DNA of 64,000 bases from Candidatus Obscuribacter sp. (GTDB lineage Bacteria > Cyanobacteriota > Vampirovibrionia > Obscuribacterales > Obscuribacteraceae): the NCBI GenBank assembly GCA_016712465.1, contig JADJQZ010000001.1, forward strand, positions 4,898,001 to 4,962,000. The letters are read 5' to 3'. The position numbers and the translations under genes are program-made. Under the pieces are notes generated by a model. That model saw only the letters and a list, made by a program, of their open reading frames with translations. It was not told where the DNA came from and did not search any database. How positions within the stretch are numbered: the stretch's first letter is position 1; every line of letters begins with the position of its first letter. This document shows positions 16,854-25,235 of this stretch, in pieces.

Positions 16854-17204
16854 TTACTGCGCCTCCATCGCGCCCACAAACCATTTATTGTTGGCGCGGT
16901 AGAGCTTCAATAGCGCGCGACAACTGGATGTGGAAGTATCGCCAGAACTCCTCTCTATCTTCTGGGTTCCCTGCACCATGACCTCTGCGTCATTGGTATC
17001 CGCCTTTAGTACCTTAATCTCATTTATATCGCAAACTATGTTGACTCCGCTGGTCGGCCAGTTGTAGCTGAACATATCGGTGGCTACCACCTTGGCGATT
17101 TCCTGCATATGGCATTCATGCACGTATTTGAGAGCGAAGAAAATGCAGACAAACAGCCCGCAAAAGCCGACAAACCATTTACTGGGAGAGAAGAACTTGT
17201 CCAT
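16854..17204 (-). CDS. Small single-pass membrane protein of the secretion locus
   Basis: 116 residues with one N-terminal helix (about 10-27, WFVGFCGLFVCIFFALKYV) and a compact extracytoplasmic domain of ~85 residues that includes two Cys residues (IVCDI and SSCRA). The end, LLKLYRANNKWFVGAMEA, looks like a beta hairpin of an NTF2- or VirB8-like fold. It sits between the VirB4-like ATPase and the VirB8-like gene with 10- and 2-base gaps, so it is surely co-transcribed with them. It could be a VirB5-like or a second VirB8-like subunit. I cannot name it. Confidence 0.65.
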   Translation of the reverse strand: MDKFFSPSKWFVGFCGLFVCIFFALKYVHECHMQEIAKVVATDMFSYNWPTSGVNIVCDINEIKVLKADTNDAEVMVQGTQKIERSSGDTSTSSCRALLKLYRANNKWFVGAMEAQ

Positions 17205-17214
17205 CTACCTTGCC

Positions 17215-20097
17215 TCAGCCATCATGTTGCAAGCCCAAATAATAGACCGCCTGCCGGCAGGCATCGGTGTGGGAAAGCTTGGGATTACGCCGTCTCACAT
17301 CTTCTATCATCTGCAGGCGCTTAGGAATATCTTTGATAGGCTCGGACGTACAGATCCAATAGTCCATGGGACTCGGCACCAATCGGATGGTGCCGTGCAC
17401 CGCACCAACAATAAGCAAACATTGACTGTCTTTTCTTTTCTCCTCATCACGGGAGAACTGCTCAATAGCGGCCGTTTCGGCGTCGGTCAAGCGGAGCGTC
17501 TCTTTGAGCATGCGCAGGTCGCTGGGGTCTTGCCGCAAGAGTATCTTCATGTGCGAGTTCTTCACCACCGAGTCAGCCTGCTCGGCCTGACGGAAGAAGT
17601 CTTTCAACTGCTGCGTAATACTGACGAGCATCATACCGTAGTGACGGGCTCTTCTCGAAAGGTCATCAAGCAACCTGGCTCCGGCCTTGAAACGCATCAG
17701 CGTGGCAGCCTCGTCTATGATGGCGGCAAAGCGCTGTCCGCGCGCCTTGGAATCGGCGGCGCGGCGCCGGATGAACTCTGCCAGAATAAACACGGCGATT
17801 CTTTCCAGACGAGGTTCGTTTACCTCTCTGGTATCAAATACGATGAACAACTTTTCGGTCTCGATATTGGTCAAGCCGTCCACAAGTCCGCCAAAGGCAC
17901 CAGATCTGGTGAAGAGAGAAAGTCCACGAGCAAACTGATGCAGCCTGTCTCTTTGCAGAGGATCAACTTCGTTTGCCGCAGCCTGAGCCGTTACCTGAGC
18001 CAGATCGGTCATAGTAGGAACTTGATTGCGGAAACTGGCTTCCATGTATGCCAGTCGAATCAAACCATCAAGAAGAGATTTTTCCTCCACTGAAAGTTCT
18101 TCCCGCCCTTCCGGCGCCAGCATCAAATCCAGCAGGGAAAGCAGTGTGCTGACCTTATCGGCAGACGGCTCCCCGGGCTTGTCTTCAGGACCCAGGTCAA
18201 AAGGATTGAGAACGAAACCGGAAGATGGACCAAGGTCCACATAAGCACAAAGCTCCGGCCCGAGAAGCTCCGTGATAAACCGATAAGCACCGAATTTGTC
18301 TACGGTTTTATCAATCAAGACAAAGCGCGTACCAAGCGGCAAGAGACGCAACATCATCATAGACACAGCGAAAGACTTACCGGCACCGGTCGTTCCTACT
18401 ACGAACATATTGTTCGCGTCTTTGCCCTGCCCACGGAAGAATGGATTTAAGAGCACCGGTTCTCTTGAAGCCAGCGCGAAGCCGAAGGGCACACCGTCAG
18501 GGGTTCCGCAAGAAGCTGTGAAAAACGGCCACATGGTGCCCACGATAGGCGACATGACCCGGTGCACCACCGCCAGCTTGTCTACACCCACTGAGAGGGT
18601 CGACTGCCACAGATCAAGCTGCAGCATCTGCCCGCGGTCCATCTGCGCACCGCGGTTTTTGAAGACCCGCCTGATTTCATCCATGTTCTGAGCCAGATGC
18701 TCGGGAGTGTCAGCAGCAGTGGTCAAATAGAGAGATACATCGAAAGCTTTGTTGGAACTGCGCAAGAACTCCTGAATGGCCTGGGCCGCCGATCTCGTAG
18801 ACTCCAGTCCTTCCAGGTCGGGAGTAGCAAGCTGGGTGCTGGTGACGTGACCCATGCGGTACTTGAGCTTGAGTTCACGCCTGACTCGGTCTTGATCGCA
18901 CTGGTGAATGAACATGGACAGGGTATATTCGGTGCTGATGGTAAGCAAGTCAACCAACCATCCCATCCAGGTCTCGTGGGGCGTGGCAAACATGTACTGG
19001 GTGCCGATGTACTTGCCGTCCAGCCAGACATACTCGTCGGTAATCTTCAAGGCGGAACCGGCAAGGGTAGAAGCCTCAGACATATTGGGACGAGAAGGCG
19101 GCGCTTCCGGATCTTTTTGATAAAGCGAGGGATTGAGATCCGAGTAGATCAAGTTACGCACGTCTTTGCGTGTCAGTACTTGCGGTCTCAAGTTGGAAGC
19201 CCGCAACTGCTCAAAGGCGGTCTTCTTGAGTCGGTTCAAAATCTCAAGGTATTCTTCGTGCTTTTGAATGGAACGCCTGCCGTTCCAACTCTTGCCGGTC
19301 TTGCAATCAGGCGGATGGTAGCTTATCACCACATAGAAATCGCGCTGAGGAACGAAGGTCACATCCTGAACTTTACGAAACCATTTATCGGTGTAGTCCG
19401 CATACCACTTCAAGTAATCGTTGTCGGTCTTAAGCAAGATCTGATAGCGAGAGAGGTACTCATCCACCGATAAGTTGCGGCTCTTGATAATAATCTGAAT
19501 GTCGGATTCGCATGAATTGGCGAAATTGGCAAAGGTGCGAGCCATCATCTCGCGCTCGGCTTCGTCGAAGAGCAAGGCGTTAATGCCCTTGCAGGAAATA
19601 TACTTACGGAAGCTGCCATCCGCCAGCACTACAAGCCCTTCTTCCTCATCTTCTCCAGGGATGGAGTGGATGAAAGAAACTTCCTGCCAACTGCTGGAGC
19701 CGCGCCTATCGGGAGGTGGTCCGTCTTCAGCGCCGCTTTCCCCCTCTTCCTCGCCCCAGGGCAAAAGCTCCCGCACTTTCTCCGGAAGCCCGTTATAAAA
19801 GCCGGCAACTACGTTCTGAAAGGAAGCGTGCGGAGTAACCGACATACGCTTACCGCTGATACTGGGAGTCGAAAGACCATAACTCTCACCATCATCATCA
19901 TCGTCATCTTCAAAATCGTCTTCGTCATCATCATGACGCCCCCGTCCTCCGCGACCGGGCGGTGGACGTTTGCCGCCGGACGCTCCCCGCCCGGAGGACG
20001 AACCACCGGACGAGCCCCGGGAACCCGAGCCGCCGCCGGAAGACCCGCGCCGGGGTCCGCCTCTAAGAGCAGAATACTGGCTATCGCTTCTTACCAT
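17215..20097 (-). CDS. VirB4/TraC-like conjugation-type ATPase
   Basis: 960 residues. This family powers substrate transfer and pilus assembly at the inner membrane of type IV secretion systems. Walker A is GTTGAGKS (about residue 565). The second nucleotide motif, RFAAIIDEAATLM (about residue 794), carries the Asp-Glu of Walker B. RRARHYGMMLVSITQQLKDF is the region with the conserved sensor Gln, and the C-terminal region PSPMDYWICTSEP is typical of VirB4/TraC-type proteins. Residues 1-70 are Gly/Ser/Arg-rich and then strongly acidic (a run of Asp and Glu), a long extension not usual in this family. It lies between the PrgI-like and small membrane genes. No relaxase or coupling-protein gene is nearby. 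Confidence 0.85.
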   Translation of the reverse strand: MVRSDSQYSALRGGPRRGSSGGGSGSRGSSGGSSSGRGASGGKRPPPGRGGRGRHDDDEDDFEDDDDDDGESYGLSTPSISGKRMSVTPHASFQNVVAGFYNGLPEKVRELLPWGEEEGESGAEDGPPPDRRGSSSWQEVSFIHSIPGEDEEEGLVVLADGSFRKYISCKGINALLFDEAEREMMARTFANFANSCESDIQIIIKSRNLSVDEYLSRYQILLKTDNDYLKWYADYTDKWFRKVQDVTFVPQRDFYVVISYHPPDCKTGKSWNGRRSIQKHEEYLEILNRLKKTAFEQLRASNLRPQVLTRKDVRNLIYSDLNPSLYQKDPEAPPSRPNMSEASTLAGSALKITDEYVWLDGKYIGTQYMFATPHETWMGWLVDLLTISTEYTLSMFIHQCDQDRVRRELKLKYRMGHVTSTQLATPDLEGLESTRSAAQAIQEFLRSSNKAFDVSLYLTTAADTPEHLAQNMDEIRRVFKNRGAQMDRGQMLQLDLWQSTLSVGVDKLAVVHRVMSPIVGTMWPFFTASCGTPDGVPFGFALASREPVLLNPFFRGQGKDANNMFVVGTTGAGKSFAVSMMMLRLLPLGTRFVLIDKTVDKFGAYRFITELLGPELCAYVDLGPSSGFVLNPFDLGPEDKPGEPSADKVSTLLSLLDLMLAPEGREELSVEEKSLLDGLIRLAYMEASFRNQVPTMTDLAQVTAQAAANEVDPLQRDRLHQFARGLSLFTRSGAFGGLVDGLTNIETEKLFIVFDTREVNEPRLERIAVFILAEFIRRRAADSKARGQRFAAIIDEAATLMRFKAGARLLDDLSRRARHYGMMLVSITQQLKDFFRQAEQADSVVKNSHMKILLRQDPSDLRMLKETLRLTDAETAAIEQFSRDEEKRKDSQCLLIVGAVHGTIRLVPSPMDYWICTSEPIKDIPKRLQMIEDVRRRNPKLSHTDACRQAVYYLGLQHDG

Positions 20098-20195
20098 CTG
20101 CTCTTCCGCTTATTACGTATCTTTCGAATTGGGCTTGGCTGCATAGGGCTCTTTTGGAGAAAGTGAGGCTAAGTTAAGTTTACACCGGGACCGGC

Positions 20196-20573
20196 TCAAC
20201 TACCCGACCCAATGTAGAAATCATCGGATTTTTTGCGCGGCTCTTGAATGGTCGGATCTGGATAAATGCGCCCCGGTTCGGGTCTGGGAATGAAGGTCGT
20301 AGGCACTATACGCAACTTGTAAAGAAGCAAATTCCTCCACCAATTGATGGGCTTCAGGTCGGTAAACTTTACCGCCGGCAGGCAAACACAGAAGAACACG
20401 ATGGCCAGAAGGATGTTGGCAGGCAAATTGCCGACCTTCCATTGCTGCGGCACACTGGAGAGGATATAAAGTGAAATACAGATGGAAACCACCAGCATTA
20501 GAAGCTGGCGAACGGTAAAGTCCCAGAGCTTAAACGGCTTATTGAGCACGATTACTTTGTGCACCCTGGACAT
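20196..20573 (-). CDS. VirB3/PrgI-like inner-membrane protein
   Basis: 125 residues with two closely spaced helices (about 24-42 and 55-72) near the N-terminus and a cytoplasmic tail rich in Pro and Arg. The stretch KPINWWRNLLLYKLRIVPTT after the second helix resembles the conserved region of PrgI-family proteins, the Gram-positive and archaeal-type counterpart of VirB3. These sit directly upstream of VirB4 in many T4SS operons, as here (98 bp). VirB3 helps VirB4 assemble in the membrane. The match is by topology and position. It starts after a GGAG ribosome-binding site. Confidence 0.6.
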   Translation of the reverse strand: MSRVHKVIVLNKPFKLWDFTVRQLLMLVVSICISLYILSSVPQQWKVGNLPANILLAIVFFCVCLPAVKFTDLKPINWWRNLLLYKLRIVPTTFIPRPEPGRIYPDPTIQEPRKKSDDFYIGSGS

Positions 20574-20656
20574 AGAATTTCAGCTCCCCAAAGCAACTAC
20601 TCGACCAGCTAAGACTTTCCACCATTTCATTATAGATGTTATAGATATATGCCCGC

Positions 20657-21283
20657 TTATGCCGCCGTGTCAAAAGCCACAAGGTCAGAATTCTGCAGAT
20701 CAGCCAGGCGCATGAGTTTTCGTGCCATAACGGCATAGTTGGGCGGCAAATGTCCGATAATCGAAGCAAAGTGACTGCGGCAGGCCTCAAACTGACCGAT
20801 TCTTCTCAGTAATTCTCCTATCAGGTATTCGACATCGATACGGCTATCAAGCGGACAGGAAACATCGCTCAGGGACCTCTGGAAAACTTCAATGGCCAAC
20901 CGGCGATACTCCTTTGACTGTAGCACCGCGCCGCCGTCATCAGCGCACCAGGCGGCATGCAAATAAAAAATGCCGGAGTCGTAATAGTTGCGCTCTTTTT
21001 GTGCGGCACGCAGAGCAGCAGCGCGATATTGCAAGTGCGGCGTAGTTCTGGCCTGAAAGAGGGCGCATTCCTCAAAGACAGCATCAAAGGCGGAAGACCA
21101 GTCAGCTCGCCCACAACTGGGGCAAGTGCAAATAGCATATGGCTCATAACAGGGAGTCACCTCACCGATATGCTGCCTGAGTTCGCTATTTCTCAGTCCG
21201 GTATCGACGAATTCACGCACCTGCCTGGTCATAAATTTCAGACCACAATCAGGACAGCGAACAGCGATGTTATCAAGTTCCAA
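20657..21283 (-). CDS. DUF2225 protein with a zinc ribbon
   Basis: 208 residues. The N-terminal half has two Cys pairs (VRCPDCGLKF and ICTCPSCGRADW) as expected for a zinc ribbon. The rest is alpha helical, with AAALRAAQKERNYYDSGIFYLHAAWCADD and a TPR-like C-terminal half, as in DUF2225 proteins. The family is common in Firmicutes and Cyanobacteria relatives and has no known function. The start is a TTG with a GGAG site upstream. It stands between the repeat-bearing VirB6-like gene and the VirB3-like gene, so it may be a passenger or an accessory of the secretion locus. Confidence 0.75.
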   Translation of the reverse strand: MELDNIAVRCPDCGLKFMTRQVREFVDTGLRNSELRQHIGEVTPCYEPYAICTCPSCGRADWSSAFDAVFEECALFQARTTPHLQYRAAALRAAQKERNYYDSGIFYLHAAWCADDGGAVLQSKEYRRLAIEVFQRSLSDVSCPLDSRIDVEYLIGELLRRIGQFEACRSHFASIIGHLPPNYAVMARKLMRLADLQNSDLVAFDTAA

Positions 21284-21382
21284 GGCTAATGCTCCGGCAA
21301 TTCTAGTGCACTCTGATCCGAGCTAAAAATTGAAGAACTGTCATTCTAAACCATTCCCGGGTCCTTTACCCCTCAAGAAATC

Positions 21383-21416
21383 GGAGACAGACGCCCTTCT
21401 CAGGGCATCTGCCTCC
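21383..21416 (-). terminator. Hairpin in the gap after the repeat-bearing VirB6-like gene
   Basis: On the minus strand GGAGGCAGATGCCC pairs with GGGCGTCTGTCTCC across a six-base loop, with two G-U pairs. It sits 100 bp after the stop at 21519 and before the DUF2225 start. The T tract that follows is weak, so it may be a partial terminator or a stability element. Confidence 0.4.
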
Positions 21417-21518
21417 GGTTGTCATTGCAAGCATTGGGCGCAAGCGCTTTCTGCTATTTACTTCGAATCGCCGGACATTCCTCCATGATTGCGATTTTGA
21501 GAAACCAAATTACCTTTC

Positions 21519-22919
21519 CTATCCAACGTTGTTGGGATCGGGCGGATCATCCGGATTCTTTTTCTTCTTCTTGGCGTTGGGATCCATTCCAGCCAGCAGA
21601 TTGCGCAAGCTCTTCGTGTTGTCCTTACCGCTGACTCGATTCTGATTAGTGCTCATCTTCATCGCGTCAGCATTGCTCTTGCCTTCTGCTCCGGTTTCAC
21701 CGACATCAGCTTTAGCCATCTGCTGTCCCTTCGCGGCCTCTTTGGCAGCTGCGTCCTTAGCAGCAGCCTCTTTGGCAACGTTGTTACTGGCTAGCTGCTG
21801 GCGATTATCCATTCGACCAGCATTGCTGGAAGGAATAATCACTGGCGGCGTCCAACCGGCTTGCTGGATATTACCCTGCTGAACCGGCCGCTGCTGAGAC
21901 GGGTCCTGTCTGTTCTCGCCACGGTCAACATAACCTTGCTGTTGACCCTGACGTTGCTCAAACACTCCGGTACTGAACCCTTGGTTTTGACCATGAGCAC
22001 CATGACCGCTGTGGTCGGTCGGCAGGTTGTTGCTGGCTAGCCAGTTATTGCCGCCTTCCTGAGGTCTGGGCTCAGCTCTGTCCCAACCGCCGCTGCTCGG
22101 CACTTGTGCACCGGAGCCGGCATCGGCGAACTGTTGACCATGGTGACCGGTGGAGCCGGTCGATTCACCGTGTCCGCTGGCCAACTGATGGCCCTGACCG
22201 AATTCGCGGTGACCGCTGTCGTGAGGCTGATTGCCTTGTTGTTGGAAATCAGATTCACGACGGATCGCACCCTGCTCACCCGTACCGCTGACGGTACTGC
22301 CGGCGGTACTGCCAGGCACACCGTACTGATACGGAACACTGGAATCAACCGACTGGTTGTAGGCAACTTGTTGGGCGCCTCCAACATGACCGGCGGATTC
22401 AGCACTGTGAGTGAAGGTCGGGTTGTGGCCAACCACGGTACCCGGGTCACTGCTCGCTACATAGTTCTGAGCGAAGGTCTGGTTGCTGCCGCTGTGACCG
22501 GTGCTCGTGTCTCCTGTGTAGGAGGTGACACTGTGGCTACCAGGCACGTTCGTCACGGAGTTGTCGCTTACCGTGTTTTGAGCGAAGGTCTGACCTACCT
22601 GGTGACCGGAGCCCATGTCTCCACCGTGAGTGGATGCACTGTGGCTACCAGGCACGCTCATCACTTGGCCGTCGCTTCCGACCGTGTTTTGAGCATAGCT
22701 CTGGCTGACCTGCTGACCGGTGCTCATGTCTCCTGTGTAGGAGGTACCACCGTGGCTCGCAGGCACGCTCGTCACTTGGCCGTCGCTTCCGACCGTGTTT
22801 TGAGCATAGCTCTGGCTGACCTGCTGACCGGTGCTCATGTCTCCTGTGTAGGAGGTACCACCGTGGCTTGCAGGCACGCTCGTCACTTGGGCCGTCGCTT
22901 CCGACCGTGTTTTGAGCAT
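21519..22919 (-). CDS. C-terminal part of the repeat-bearing VirB6/TrbL-like protein
   Basis: This frame is the 3' end of the gene that begins at 28545, picked up after the last frame break in the repeat array. It first reads two near-identical 37-residue repeats, then diverged copies (GSHSASTHGGDMGSGHQVGQ and VTSYTGDTSTGH). After these comes a low-complexity hydrophilic tail rich in Gln, Gly and Asn, and a Lys-rich end. Ala/Lys helices and a run of KKKKK are visible near the terminus. No membrane segment is present, so it is the distal, exposed end of the protein. Its apparent N-terminus is an artefact of the frame, not a real start. Confidence 0.6.
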   Translation of the reverse strand: MLKTRSEATAQVTSVPASHGGTSYTGDMSTGQQVSQSYAQNTVGSDGQVTSVPASHGGTSYTGDMSTGQQVSQSYAQNTVGSDGQVMSVPGSHSASTHGGDMGSGHQVGQTFAQNTVSDNSVTNVPGSHSVTSYTGDTSTGHSGSNQTFAQNYVASSDPGTVVGHNPTFTHSAESAGHVGGAQQVAYNQSVDSSVPYQYGVPGSTAGSTVSGTGEQGAIRRESDFQQQGNQPHDSGHREFGQGHQLASGHGESTGSTGHHGQQFADAGSGAQVPSSGGWDRAEPRPQEGGNNWLASNNLPTDHSGHGAHGQNQGFSTGVFEQRQGQQQGYVDRGENRQDPSQQRPVQQGNIQQAGWTPPVIIPSSNAGRMDNRQQLASNNVAKEAAAKDAAAKEAAKGQQMAKADVGETGAEGKSNADAMKMSTNQNRVSGKDNTKSLRNLLAGMDPNAKKKKKNPDDPPDPNNVG

Positions 22920-25235
22920 AGCTCTGGCTGACCTGCTGACCGGTGCTCATGTCTCCTGTGTAGGAGGTACCACCGTGGCTTGCAGGCACGCTCATCACTT
23001 GGCCCGTCACTTCCGACCGTGTTTTGAGCATAGCTCTGGCTGACCTGCTGACCGGTGCTCATGTCTCCTGTGTAGGAGGTACCACCGTGGCTCGCAGGCA
23101 CGCTCGTCACTTGGCGTCATTTACGACCGTGTTTTGAGCATAGCTCTGGCTGACCTGCTGACCGGTGCTCATGTCTCCTGTGTAGGAGGTACCACCGTGG
23201 CTTGCAGGCACGCTCGTCACTTGGCGTCGCTTCCGACCGTGTTTTGAGCATAGCTCTGGCTGACCTGCTGACCGGTGCTCATGTCTCCTGTGTAGGAGGT
23301 ACCACCGTGGCTCGCAGGCACGCTCATCACTGGGCCGTCGCTTCCGACCGTGTTTTGAGCATAGCTCTGGCTGACCTGCTGACCGGTGCTCATGTCTCCT
23401 GTGTAGGAGGTACCACCGTGGCTTGCAGGCACGCTCGTCACTTGGCCGTCGCTTCCGACCGTGTTTTGAGCATAGCTCTGGCTGACCTGCTGACCGGTGC
23501 TCATGTCTCCTGTGTAGGAGGTACCACCGTGGCTCGCAGGCACGCTCATCACTGAGCCGTCGCTTCCGACCGTGTTTTGAGCATAGCTCTGGCTGACCTG
23601 CTGACCGGTGCTCATGTCTCCTGTGTAGGAGGTACCACCGTGGCTCGCAGGCACGCTCGTCACTTGGCCGTCGCTTCCGACCGTGTTTTGAGCATAGCTC
23701 TGGCTGACCTGCTGACCGGTGCTCATGTCTCCTGTGTAGGAGGTACCACCGTGGCTTGCAGGCACGCTCGTCACTTGGCCCGTCGCTTCCGACCGTGTTT
23801 TGAGCATAGCTCTGGCTGACCTGCTGACCGGTGCTCATGTCTCCTGTGTAGGAGGTACCACCGTGGCTTGCAGGCACGCTCATCACTTGGGCCGTCGCTT
23901 CCGACCGTGTTTTGAGCATAGCTCTGGCTGACCTGCTGACCGGTGCTCATGTCTCCTGTGTAGGAGGTACCACCGTGGCTCGCAGGCACGCTCATCACTT
24001 GGCCGTCGCTTCCGACCGTGTTTTGAGCATAGCTCTGGCTGACCTGCTGACCGGTGCTCATGTCTCCTGTGTAGGAGGTACCACCGTGGCTTGCAGGCAC
24101 GCTCGTCACTTGGCCGTCGCTTCCGACCGTGTTTTGAGCATAGCTCTGGCTGACCTGCTGACCGGTGCTCATGTCTCCTGTGTAGGAGGTACCACCGTGG
24201 CTTGCAGGCACGCTCATCACTTGGCCGTCACTTCCGACCGTGTTTTGAGCATAGCTCTGGCTGACCTGCTGACCGGTGCTCATGTCTCCTGTGTAGGAGG
24301 TACCACCGTGGCTTGCAGGCACGCTCATCACTTGGCCGTCACTTCCGACCGTGTTTTGAGCATAGCTCTGGCTGACCTGCTGACCGGTGCTCATGTCTCC
24401 TGTGTAGGAGGTGACAGCGGGGCTACCCGGCACGCTCGTCACTGAGCCGTCGCTTCCGACCGTGTTTTGAGCATAGCTCTGGCTGACCTGCTGACCGGTG
24501 CTCATGTCTCCTGTGTAGGAGGTACCACCGTGGCTTGCAGGCACGCTCGTCACTTGGGCCGTCGCTTCCGACCGTGTTTTGAGCATAGCTCTGGCTGACC
24601 TGCTGACCGGTGCTCATGTCTCCTGTGTAGGAGGTACCACCGTGGCTCGCAGGCACGTCTCGTCACTTGGCCGTTGCTTCCGACCGTGTTTTGAGCATAG
24701 CTCTGGCTGACCTGCTGACCGGTGCTCATGTCTCCTGTGTAGGAGGTACCACCGTGGCTTGCAGGCACGCTCATCACTTGGCCGTCACTTCCGACCGTGT
24801 TTTGAGCATAGCTCTGGCTGACCTGCTGACCGGTGCTCATGTCTCCTGTGTAGGAGGTACCACCGTGGCTCGCAGGCACGCTCGTCACTTGGCCGTCGCT
24901 TCCGACCGTGTTTTGAGCATAGCTCTGGCTGACCTGCTGACCGGTGCTCATGTCTCCTGTGTAGGAGGTACCACCGTGGCTTGCAGGCACGCTCGTCACT
25001 TGGCCGTCGCTTCCGACCGTGTTTTGAGCATAGCTCTGGCTGACCTGCTGACCGGTGCTCATGTCTCCTGTGTAGGAGGTACCACCGTGGCTTGCAGGCA
25101 CGCTCATCACTTGGCCGTCGCTTCCGACCGTGTTTTGAGCATAGCTCTGGCTGACCTGCTGACCGGTGCTCATGTCTCCTGTGTAGGAGGTACCACCGTG
25201 GCTTGCAGGCACGCTCGTCACTGAGCTCACATCCC
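22630..25235 (-). repeat. About 23 tandem copies of a 111-bp coding repeat
   Basis: Units of 111 bp encode a 37-residue module whose core reads SVPASHGGTSYTGDMSTGQQ and then VSQSYAQNTVGSDGQ. Copies are near identical and differ mainly at a T/M position and at synonymous bases such as GCT/GCC, with older diverged copies flanking both ends. The multiple-of-three length keeps all units in one frame and also leaves long spurious open frames on the opposite strand. At about eight places a unit gains or loses one base (for instance near 22885, 22995, 23107, 23218, 23775, 23890, 24553 and 24655), which breaks the coding frame. Confidence 0.92.

Noticed and set aside
22104..25224. Long plus-strand open frames with repeats ending VASDRVLSIALADLL
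   Set aside because: They arise because a 111-bp unit keeps every frame phase-locked. They overlap the coding frame fully, have no own start signal, and the protein-like pattern is the complement of the VirB6-like repeats.
22630..25235. CRISPR array
   Set aside because: Units are contiguous 111-bp coding repeats with no unique spacers of 30-40 bp, and no cas gene is present.
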